From assembly GCA_934725085.1 (NCBI GenBank), contig CAKVAL010000034.1:1-20066 (forward strand): a stretch of 20,066 nucleotides of DNA, in the 5' to 3' direction. The stretch's first letter is position 1; the number at the start of each line of letters is the position of its first letter. A model generated the notes under the pieces. The model made no database searches. It was not told the DNA's origin and saw nothing but the letters and a program-made list of their open reading frames with translations. The position numbers and the translations under genes are program-made. Origin of the DNA: an uncultured Erysipelotrichaceae bacterium. Its GTDB lineage: Bacteria; Bacillota_I; Bacilli_A; Erysipelotrichales; Erysipelotrichaceae. Of the stretch, positions 7,832 to 13,326 are shown piece by piece.

Positions 7832-8074
7832 TTAATATTTGTTATTAATTTTCCAATAGCCTTTTCTGTCAGAACCAATACGCTCAATAATATCTTTTTC
7901 TTTTAGTTGTTTCATTTTTTGCGCCACTGTTTTTCTACTAATTCCCATTTTTTCAGAAAGTTGAGAAACTGTGTATCCAGGGTCTTCAATAAGAAGTGAC
8001 AACAATGTGCGTTCATCATCAGTCACCCTATCTAAACGAATAACTCTATCTTCAGGTGCTTTAAACTCAATCAT
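7832..8074 (-). pseudogene. C-terminal winged-helix piece of a split AlbA_2/HATPase-type protein
   Basis: Eighty-codon frame with a MarR/HTH_24-like winged helix: residues 18-75, helix-turn-helix YTVSQLSEKMGISRKTVAQKMKQLKEKDIIERIG. Alone it could be mistaken for a small regulator. Its first residues (MIEFKAPEDRVIRL) are however the natural continuation of the frame to its right: in the related family the linker reads D-I-M-I-E-F before the winged helix, and reading one base out of phase at 8071-8085 gives exactly DIMIEFKAPED. I therefore read it as the 3' part of one gene broken by a one-base frameshift, not an independent gene; translation from the overlapping ATGA remains possible. Confidence 0.65.
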
Positions 8075-8439
8075 AATGTCGCTTGGTTAATTGTGTAAAC
8101 TGGTTGAGGAACACCATCTTTCTTGCAGGTAGAACAAATTTTCTCAATTCCTCGTCCCCAGCTTTCTATGAAACCCGCTAAATAAAATACATGGGCAATA
8201 TTAGGGTTATAAGAACTAGAAGCATGTTTACGCATCAAGTTCTCTAATGTCCAGTTTTCTGGTAAGCATCCACAGTTAGCGATATATAATCTATCATCAT
8301 ACACACTAATCTGAATTGGAATGCCAGACTGATATTGTTTATGGCACAATGCATTTAACAAAGCTTCACCAAACCAAAAGCAGGAAGCTCTAACTTCCAT
8401 AAATGGTGAGTAATTGACAATGCAAATATCTAGAGAGCA
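8071..8439 (-). pseudogene. AlbA_2/RecG-like family ATP-binding protein, N-truncated and frameshifted
   Basis: This frame encodes the HATPase_c_4-type half of the 'divergent AAA / AlbA_2' proteins: WFGEALLNALCHKQYQSGIPIQISVYDDRLYIANCGCLPENWT, then AHVFYLAGFIESWGRGIEKICSTCKKDGVPQP. The EALLNAL-H motif and the GxIESWGRGIxKI motif are diagnostic. Intact relatives have about 200-250 more residues, with the AlbA_2 domain, in front. Here the frame is open only to 8439, where an in-frame TAA stands (8442-8440); sense codons before the Met at 8400 (IVNYSPF) still look like the family linker, so the break is a real loss and not a mis-chosen start. The 3' end runs out of frame at 8071. Confidence 0.72.
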
Positions 8440-8465
8440 TTAAGTAGCAAATTAATAAAAAGAAA

Positions 8466-8515
8466 TATTAATGGTCTAAATGTGGTTAAAAAAGATAGAT
8501 TTAGACAACTAATAA
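8466..8515. repeat. 50-bp direct repeat, copy 1, with internal inverted repeat
   Basis: Matches 9971-10020 at 44 of 50 positions. Inside, GTCTAAAT (8474-8481 region) and ATTTAGAC (8499-8506) are exact complements, and the pairing extends outward imperfectly to about 18 bases per arm. It ends 23 bases before the ATPase start. A further ATTTAGAC half-site sits immediately before that ATG (8531-8538). Confidence 0.8.
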
Positions 8516-8538
8516 TTATTTTGATGTATAATTTAGAC

Positions 8539-9969
8539 ATGAAAACAATAATTGGTAGAGAAACAGAATGTAAGCGTCTTGATAAGTGCATACAAGCTAA
8601 AACAGCTCAACTTGTCGTAGTCTATGGGCGAAGAAGAATAGGCAAGACTTATCTTGTAAATCATTATTTTAAAGATAACATTGTTTTTAAAGTTACTGGT
8701 GCTTATGGTCAATCAAAAGAAATTCAGCTCAGAAATTTTTCTGATGAATTAAATAGAAGATCCAAAAAGAAAAGAGCCATCCCAAAAGACTGGTTTGAGG
8801 CTTTTAATAATCTTAGAGAATATATTGAAGAACTATCCAGTAAAAAGAAACTAGTATTTTTTATTGATGAAATGCCTTGGCTTGATAATCATAAGTCAAA
8901 GTTCTTGGCTGCTTTTGAATATTTTTGGAATGATTATGGAACAAGCAAAAACAACTTAATTTTTGTAATATGTGGTTCAGCTACTTCATGGATGGTTGAT
9001 AATATCGCAAATAATAAAGGCGGTTTATTTAATAGACAAACATGCCGTATTTATTTAGAACCTTTTACACTTAAACAAACTAAAGAGTTCTTATTAGATC
9101 AAGGCATTTCTTGGTCAGATTATGATATTGCGGAATGTTATATGATAATGGGTGGTATTCCTTATTATTTGAGTTTACTAGATGCAAGTTTATCTTATGT
9201 TTTAAATATTGATAATTTATTTTTCAGAAAAAAAGCCGAACTATGGGATGAGTTTGATCATCTGTACCAAACTTTATTTAAAAATAGCGATAAATACATT
9301 CAAATTATGAAATGTTTATCAGAAAAAAGAAGTGGTTATACAAGAAAAGAAATCTCAGAAAAATGTGAAATCGAAGCTAATGGTAAGCTTACAAAGATTC
9401 TTGATGATTTAGTTAATTCTGGTTTTGTTAAGGCTTCTTCTTTTTATGGCAAAAAAAAGAAAGAAACTTTGTATGAATCAGCTGATTATTATACTAATTT
9501 TTACTTCCGTTTTTTAAAAGATAATCATGGTAAAGACGAACATTATTGGAGCAAGGCTATAGACAATCCTTCTAGAAAAAGCTGGGCTGGTTTCACTTTT
9601 GAACAATTGTGCAAAGACCATATTGAACAAATAAAAACCAAACTTGGTATTTCAGGTGTATTAACAGAAGAATACATTTGGTATACAAAGACTAATGAGG
9701 AACTTGGAACGTCTGGTGCTCAGATAGACTTGTTAATTGAAAGAAGAGATAGGATTATTAATTTGTGTGAAATAAAGTTTTCTACAAGAGAATTTGTGAT
9801 CGATAAGGATTATGATTTAAAACTTAGAAATAAGATGGAAGCTTTTAGACTTGCTACAAAAACAAACTATGGCTTACAGTTAACAATGATTACTACTTAT
9901 GGTGTAAAAGAAAATAAATATAGTAGTATTGTTGGAAGTCAAGTAACTTTAGCTGATTTATTTAAATAA
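8539..9969 (+). CDS. AAA ATPase with C-terminal PD-(D/E)xK-like domain (DUF234-type archaeal ATPase family)
   Basis: Predicted ATPase of the 'archaeal ATPase' type; its biological role is not established. From the ATG at 8539 the 476 residues begin MKTIIGRETECKRL, show Walker A GRRRIGKT (30-37), Walker B LVFFIDEMPW (D110, E111), the sensor-like ICGSATSWM, a winged-helix middle (about 265-320), and a C-terminal nuclease-like motif: D397 in AQIDLLIER and E411-x-K413 in NLCEIKFS. The frame is open further up to a GTG at 8482, but that codon lies inside the repeat, and family members start at the M-x-x-x-I-G-R-x-x-E segment, so I chose 8539. No Shine-Dalgarno is visible; TATAAT at 8527-8532 suggests a leaderless message. 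A paralogue faces it at 10607-12025. Confidence 0.85.
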   Translation: MKTIIGRETECKRLDKCIQAKTAQLVVVYGRRRIGKTYLVNHYFKDNIVFKVTGAYGQSKEIQLRNFSDELNRRSKKKRAIPKDWFEAFNNLREYIEELSSKKKLVFFIDEMPWLDNHKSKFLAAFEYFWNDYGTSKNNLIFVICGSATSWMVDNIANNKGGLFNRQTCRIYLEPFTLKQTKEFLLDQGISWSDYDIAECYMIMGGIPYYLSLLDASLSYVLNIDNLFFRKKAELWDEFDHLYQTLFKNSDKYIQIMKCLSEKRSGYTRKEISEKCEIEANGKLTKILDDLVNSGFVKASSFYGKKKKETLYESADYYTNFYFRFLKDNHGKDEHYWSKAIDNPSRKSWAGFTFEQLCKDHIEQIKTKLGISGVLTEEYIWYTKTNEELGTSGAQIDLLIERRDRIINLCEIKFSTREFVIDKDYDLKLRNKMEAFRLATKTNYGLQLTMITTYGVKENKYSSIVGSQVTLADLFK

Positions 9970-9970
9970 A

Positions 9971-10020
9971 TATTAGTGGTCTAAATCTTGTTAAATAAGA
10001 AAGATTTAGACAAGTAATAA
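9971..10020. repeat. 50-bp direct repeat, copy 2, with internal inverted repeat
   Basis: Second copy of 8466-8515, starting one base after the ATPase stop and ending 8 bases before the relB-like ATG. The inverted repeat is better here: about 16 of 19 bases pair between 9970-9988 and 10002-10020 around a 13-base loop, with GTCTAAATCT/AGATTTAGAC as the perfect core. It could act as terminator of the ATPase message, as operator of the antitoxin gene, or both. Confidence 0.8.
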
Positions 10021-10028
10021 GGGTTTTT

Positions 10029-10301
10029 ATGACATCTACAAGAATTAAAATAAGAGTGGACAGTGATTTAAAAAAACAATTTGAAAATTTTTGTTCGGAT
10101 ATGGGAATGACAACGACATCCGCATTTAATATCTTTGGAAAGAAAGCAGTGCGTGAGTATCGTATCCCTTTCGAGATAGGTGATGAAACACCAAATCCTG
10201 TAACAAAACAAGCTATTGAAGATGCCCATAATGGTATTAATTTAAGTAAACCATTCACCTCTATAAAAGAGCTAATGGATGATTTGAATGCTGAAGATTA
10301 A
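10029..10301 (+). CDS. relB: RelB/DinJ-family antitoxin, orphan
   Basis: Ninety-residue protein with the N-terminal ribbon-helix-helix of RelB/DinJ antitoxins: TRIKIRVDSDLKKQFENFCSDMGM, then TTSAFNIFGKKAVREYRIPFEI (residues 1-52). The C-terminal region (NPVTKQAIEDAHNGINLSKPFTSIKELMDDLNAED) is the toxin-binding tail, and its ending is typical of DinJ-type proteins that are followed at once by a YafQ/RelE toxin gene. Here no toxin frame follows: the next 300 bases lack any plausible coding sequence. The gene starts after TAAGGG and just behind the second copy of the 50-bp palindromic repeat, which is where such an antitoxin would be expected to bind for autoregulation. Confidence 0.88.
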   Translation: MTSTRIKIRVDSDLKKQFENFCSDMGMTTTSAFNIFGKKAVREYRIPFEIGDETPNPVTKQAIEDAHNGINLSKPFTSIKELMDDLNAED

Positions 10302-10347
10302 TATAACTTTCTTATATTTATCTCTATAGAAAGCCCTTTTAAAGCAG

Positions 10348-10353
10348 TATAAT
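10348..10353 (+). promoter_or_regulatory. Possible -10 box for the structured RNA
   Basis: A perfect TATAAT preceded by GCAG stands about 10 bases before the first stem of the RNA candidate. No convincing -35 is seen 16-18 bases upstream, so the RNA could instead come from read-through of the relB message. Confidence 0.3.
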
Positions 10354-10359
10354 AAAGGT

Positions 10360-10567
10360 ACAAAGCTAGTACTTATTTCTAATTATAATTATCACCTATC
10401 GTTCCAAATAGGTACTAGCTTCCCTTATTAAATTTCTAATTATTTATATATCTTAGATTTTTTTCAAACTTCAGGGGTGGTTTAGTCGTTTTCTCCTAAG
10501 CCGCCCTACCTCCTTTCTAGGATATTTGCATCTGATTGTATATAAGAGCAGTAGTTACTCTTTTTTT
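10360..10567 (+). ncRNA. Candidate structured non-coding RNA between relB and the second ATPase
   Basis: This stretch has no ATG on either strand that opens a useful frame, but strong secondary structure. Stem A: 16 bases at 10363-10378 pair with 10406-10421 (core AAGCTAGTAC/GTACTAGCTT). Stem B: GGGTGGTTTAG (10475-10485) pairs over 11 bases with CTAAGCCGCCC (10496-10506), unusually GC-rich for this sequence. It ends in an intrinsic terminator at 10544-10567. The single non-Watson-Crick pair in stem A and both in stem B are U-G on the plus strand and would be A-C mismatches on the minus strand, which points to a plus-strand transcript of about 200 nt. I recognise no known RNA family; a relic of a small transposon end is the alternative. 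Confidence 0.5.
10544..10567 (+). terminator. Intrinsic terminator of the RNA candidate
   Basis: AAGAG (10544-10548) pairs with CTCTT (10558-10562), with one more A-T pair inside a C-A mismatch and a 5-base loop; a run of seven Ts follows (10561-10567). The T tract exists only in plus orientation, so it ends a plus-strand transcript. Confidence 0.65.
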
Positions 10568-10582
10568 GTTTTAGGCATTGAA

Positions 10583-10604
10583 AAGATTCACAAATGTGGA
10601 TCTT
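10583..10604 (-). terminator. Terminator of the second ATPase gene
   Basis: On the minus strand AAGATCCAC and GTGAATCTT (plus positions 10596-10604 and 10583-10591) form a stem with one mismatch around a 4-base loop, followed by TTTTC. It lies directly after the ATPase stop at 10607. Confidence 0.6.
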
Positions 10605-10606
10605 AT

Positions 10607-12025
10607 TTAAATAGCAAACAAATCGTCACCAGTTATCTCATTTTGTACTACACCACTATGAACATTGTGTTTTAATCCATTTGCAGAAATCATAGTTAAA
10701 TGAAGAGCTTTATTGCAAGACGTTTCACTAATGAAGACAGCAAGTTTATTTCTAAGTTCCATCTCATATTTCGAATCTATTTCAAATGGAAGAACTGTGT
10801 ATTTAATCTCGCAGACATTTATCACACCATCTTTTCTATCTATCAATAGATCTATTTGAGCTCCATTTTCTTTTTTAGTACTTCTCCATGCATATTCCAT
10901 TGTCTCAACGCCTGATATACCTAATGCATTTTTAATTTGATTTACATGTAACAAACACACTAGTTCAAACGCATTTCCTGACCATGAAAAATAACTAGGA
11001 GTATTTATATATGACATCCAGCTTTCATGTTCTCTAATTTTTATGAACTTGAAACAAAAATTCATGAAAGGATCAATTAATTGAAAATTGAATTTACTAT
11101 TTTCTTTTGTATAATTCTTATACTTTCTAATAAAGCCACATTGTTCAAGTTCGTTAAGCGCTTTTGTTAGAGGCTCACCACCGCCAATTTCCGCAATCTT
11201 AGCTAAGTCAGTTCTTTGCATACCACCCTTGCTTTTAGATATCGCATTAATTATTGCAGCATGTCTTTCGTAATTTTTAAACAAAGACTTTAGAAGCGTG
11301 TCATACTCATAATATAATTGTCCGCTCTCCTTAAATAACAATTCATCAATATTTTGTGCCAAACTTAATCGTTTATCAAAACAATTTATATAATAAGGAA
11401 TTCCCCCGAACACCATGTAACTCTCAACAACCTGTTGCCTTGTCATCTGTATTCCATTTAAACGATACAAGTCTTCGCATTCCTTTAAAGTAAAAGGAAA
11501 TAAGTGTATTTGTCTTGTGATTCGATTGTAAAAGCCACCTCTATCTCCTAGAAGATTATTAATAATCCACGATGTAGCAGAACCACACACAATAAGTACT
11601 AGATCATTTTGTGTTGACGCAAAACTATTCCAGAAATATTCAAGAGCGCTCTTAAAATCTGATCTTGTCGTATCCATCCAAGGTAATTCATCTAAGAAAA
11701 CAACTTTTTTACCACTAACTGGATCTCTTCTTACATTATCATTAAGAAGTAGTTGTTTTAAACTCATAAATGCTTCATACCAGTCTTTTGGTTGTTTATT
11801 ATTCATTAACCCATATTCAACAAGACTGCCATTGAATACTTTTAATTGTTCTTTTGTTTTTGCGTTTGATAATCCTGTTGCATAAAATGCAAAAGAATTA
11901 TTAAAATACTCTTTAATTAGAAAGGTCTTTCCTACTCTTCTTCTACCATAAACAACAACAAATTCCGCCCTTGGTGACTCTAAACAATTCTGTAATATTA
12001 TTTGTTCTTTTTTACGTCCAATCAT
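10607..12025 (-). CDS. AAA ATPase with C-terminal PD-(D/E)xK-like domain, paralogue of the gene at 8539
   Basis: 472 residues, same architecture as the plus-strand ATPase at 8539-9969 and alignable over its full length. It has Walker A GRRRVGKT (27-34), Walker B KVVFLDELPW (D112, E113), ICGSATSWI-like sensor (VCGSATSWI, about 146-154), a winged-helix segment (GMQRTDLAKIAEIGGGEPLTKAL, about 265-290) and the nuclease-like D392 (AQIDLLIDRK) with E406-x-K408 (NVCEIKYT). Unlike its paralogue it has a clear AGGAGG 8 bases before the ATG. Function is unknown; proteins of this type are widespread in anaerobes and archaea and are often scattered in several copies. The two genes converge on the relB and RNA region. 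Confidence 0.88.
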   Translation of the reverse strand: MIGRKKEQIILQNCLESPRAEFVVVYGRRRVGKTFLIKEYFNNSFAFYATGLSNAKTKEQLKVFNGSLVEYGLMNNKQPKDWYEAFMSLKQLLLNDNVRRDPVSGKKVVFLDELPWMDTTRSDFKSALEYFWNSFASTQNDLVLIVCGSATSWIINNLLGDRGGFYNRITRQIHLFPFTLKECEDLYRLNGIQMTRQQVVESYMVFGGIPYYINCFDKRLSLAQNIDELLFKESGQLYYEYDTLLKSLFKNYERHAAIINAISKSKGGMQRTDLAKIAEIGGGEPLTKALNELEQCGFIRKYKNYTKENSKFNFQLIDPFMNFCFKFIKIREHESWMSYINTPSYFSWSGNAFELVCLLHVNQIKNALGISGVETMEYAWRSTKKENGAQIDLLIDRKDGVINVCEIKYTVLPFEIDSKYEMELRNKLAVFISETSCNKALHLTMISANGLKHNVHSGVVQNEITGDDLFAI

Positions 12026-12043
12026 CGAAAAAACCTCCTAATT

Positions 12044-12077
12044 CTCCAAAATGCATTAATAATTATTTGTTTTGGAG
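12044..12077. promoter_or_regulatory. Inverted repeat upstream of the second ATPase
   Basis: CTCCAAAA (12044-12051) and TTTTGGAG (12070-12077) are exact complements 18 bases apart, extended by AT/AT beyond one mismatch. It lies 18 bases before the ATG, in the promoter region, so it may be an operator. No sequence similarity to the repeat in front of the other ATPase. Confidence 0.4.
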
Positions 12078-12266
12078 GATTATAAGCTATTTTTAATCTA
12101 TATTCCTCCAAGATACCTTAAATATACCATTAATACTTTTTAATAACAAGCAGAACAAATCATCAACACTTATTGGAAGTTCTTTTTAAAGTGCACAAAT
12201 TAGTAATCGGCCACATACCCTAATTTTGTACTTTATGAGTGACGCAATGAATTTCTTAATATATTA

Positions 12267-12293
12267 AATAAGGCCCACAATGTGGACCTTATT
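12267..12293. terminator. Hairpin after the SIS remnant
   Basis: AATAAGG and CCTTATT with an inner CCAC/GTGG give an 11-bp stem interrupted by one mismatch. It begins three bases after the SIS stop in minus direction. There is no strong T tract, so termination efficiency is uncertain. Confidence 0.5.
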
Positions 12294-12295
12294 AG

Positions 12296-12787
12296 TTAAA
12301 ACTTATAGTGGATAGAATCCTTATATTCTTCATATAATTTTTGATTAAGCTCTGCGCCACCATCAATATTAGCACTATAGAAGATAGGTGGATTCTCCAT
12401 ACCATTATCTACTAACTTTTGAGTTAATGCAGCTAGTATTGAATTCATGACAACACAAGCAATCACACTAGATGTAGGAGCAACCTTTTGTTTAACTCCT
12501 TTAATCTCTACACAAGCATCACCAACAACACCATGGTTATCAATGATGATGTCTGCAAACTCATAAAGCTTTTTACCAGATGGATGTCTTGAGCTAACTG
12601 TCTTAGAATAGGTAAGGTTTGTTAGTACTATTACCTTAGCACCCTTTTCCTTAGCTACCTTAGCTATTTCAATACCAACAGGATTTCTTCCAGAAACTGA
12701 ATGTACGATAAGTACATCAGCTATTTTTAAATAGGTAGTGTTATTCTCATTTAAAGATGAATGATTAAATAATCGATTCTCTCGTTC
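12296..12787 (-). pseudogene. SIS-domain sugar isomerase (UPF0309-like), N-terminally truncated
   Basis: The minus frame from an in-frame stop near 12788 to TAA at 12298-12296 has no usable start codon but reads as the C-terminal two thirds of a SIS phosphosugar-binding protein. Recognisable segments are ADVLIVHSVSGRNPVGIEIA (Ser-rich phosphate loop), AKVIVLTNLTYSKTVSSRHPSGKKLYE, ADIIIDNHGVVGDACVEI and PPIFYSANIDGGAELNQKLYE. These are the hallmarks of UPF0309/YfeU-like proteins, which are about 240 residues; roughly the first 85-90 are missing. The lost end coincides with the truncated regulator next door, indicating one deletion that fused the two out of frame. Confidence 0.75.
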
Positions 12788-13035
12788 TTATCTAAGAACC
12801 TATTCTCTGAATCATTTATTAATTCTTTATATTTTTCTATATCACCATCAATCTTAATGCCATGTGATGGTTTCTTTATTAGTGTAATATTATTTAATTC
12901 AATGTAGTTTAGTTCATTTTGAATAGTTCTTTTGGACACATTAAAAGTTTCTGCCAATGCATCTAATGTCATATAATCATCAGCTTTAATTAGTGTACAT
13001 AGGATGTCTCTTTGTCTTTTGGTTAATTCAATCAT
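12751..13035 (-). pseudogene. BglG/DeoR-type regulator, N-terminal HTH only
   Basis: 94 codons encoding the N-terminal winged helix of a PTS-type regulator: TKRQRDILCTLIKADDYMTLDALAETFNVSKRTIQNELNYIEL, then IKKPSHGIKIDGDIEKYKELI, the linker seen before the PRD domains of BglG/LicR-type activators. Intact proteins are 500-700 residues with PRD and PTS-like domains, none of which remain. The frame stops in the middle of the family linker (IDYLIIHL) and is overlapped by the open frame of the SIS remnant. It still has a good RBS (TTAGGAG) and a promoter, so a free DNA-binding fragment could be made. Confidence 0.72.
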
Positions 13036-13079
13036 AACTACTCCTAACTTGATTATCCCATTGCCTATAAATTATATAA

Positions 13080-13108
13080 ATCATAAATCATTTCACCTAT
13101 TGTGGCAA
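13080..13108 (-). promoter_or_regulatory. Sigma-A promoter of the truncated regulator
   Basis: On the minus strand TTGCCA (13108-13103), a 17-base spacer and TATGAT (13085-13080) stand about 45 bases before the ATG. Confidence 0.55.
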
Positions 13109-13132
13109 GTTTTATGCTTATTAAACACAAAC

Positions 13133-13161
13133 AAAAAAATTCCTAAGATCTGCTCCTAGGA
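13133..13161 (-). terminator. Minus-strand intrinsic terminator
   Basis: On the minus strand TCCTAGGA (13161-13154) pairs with TCTTAGGA (13148-13141) over 8 bp including one G-U, loop of 5, followed by ATTTTTTT (13140-13133). The wobble pair forms only on the minus strand. It stops transcription entering the regulator remnant from the right, in addition to the dehydratase terminator. Confidence 0.65.
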
Positions 13162-13192
13162 TAAAACGAATAAAAACTATTATAATGAATAT

Positions 13193-13281
13193 GTAAAAAC
13201 TAACTCGCGTGGAATAAAGTTGAGCTGGCTGTGTCAGTAAGATTTAATCTAGATGCTCATGCTCCTGAGGCTAGTTTTTTT
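13193..13281 (+). ncRNA. Candidate ~90-nt structured small RNA
   Basis: A perfect TATAAT (13181-13186) lies 7 bases before the proposed start, although no good -35 is seen. The segment closes on itself: AAAAACTA (13195-13202) pairs with TAGTTTTT (13272-13279), then CTC (13204-13206) with GAG (13267-13269). Inside are TGAGC/GCTCA (13221-13225 with 13255-13259), a hairpin CTGGC-TGT-GTCAG (13225-13237) and AGAT-TTA-ATCT (13240-13250), giving a multibranched fold. Seven Ts (13275-13281) end it on the plus strand. The G-U pair in the hairpin favours the plus strand. It stands between two minus-strand terminators, so it is not a leader of a gene. I do not recognise it as a known family, and the fold was made by hand. 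Confidence 0.5.
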
Positions 13282-13291
13282 CTTTGAATTT

Positions 13292-13319
13292 AAAAAGAAT
13301 CTAGAATAAACTAGACTCT
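13292..13319 (-). terminator. Terminator of the PTS-aldolase-dehydratase operon
   Basis: On the minus strand AGAGTCTAG (13319-13311) pairs fully with CTAGATTCT (13304-13296, one G-U) around a 6-base loop and is followed by TTTTT. It starts 8 bases after the dehydratase stop. Confidence 0.8.
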
Positions 13320-13326
13320 CTTATAA

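Larger units (their letters stand above)
12026..12295. other. Intergenic region with weak structure
   Basis: About 270 bases upstream of the second ATPase and downstream of the SIS remnant. Apart from the inverted repeat at 12044-12077 and the terminator at 12267-12293, an imperfect hairpin is seen at 12190-12203/12220-12232 (AAATTAG/CTAATTT core). No coding frame is recognised. Confidence 0.4.

Noticed and set aside
7729..8032. A 15-base exact repeat (7729-7743 and 8018-8032) and a 12-base tandem beside it
   Set aside because: Could be the trace of a duplicated piece of the remnant gene, but translating around 7700-7800 in all minus frames gives no further similarity, so it is too short to interpret.
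8482..8538. GTG start at 8482 for the first ATPase, adding 19 residues
   Set aside because: The codon lies inside the 50-bp palindromic repeat, has no ribosome site, and the added residues do not fit the start of the family, which begins near the I-G-R segment.
10300..10606. Fst/TxpA-like type I toxin on either strand in the relB-ATPase gap
   Set aside because: The minus strand has an AAAGGAGGT sequence, but no ATG frame of useful length follows, and GTG or TTG frames give at most about 21 residues without a hydrophobic helix.
13193..13281. tRNA, SRP RNA, or a known riboswitch at the small-RNA candidate
   Set aside because: No T-loop, no CCA end or acceptor pairing of tRNA, no SRP Alu or apical motif, and no conserved core of riboswitch classes I know; also no downstream gene on that strand.
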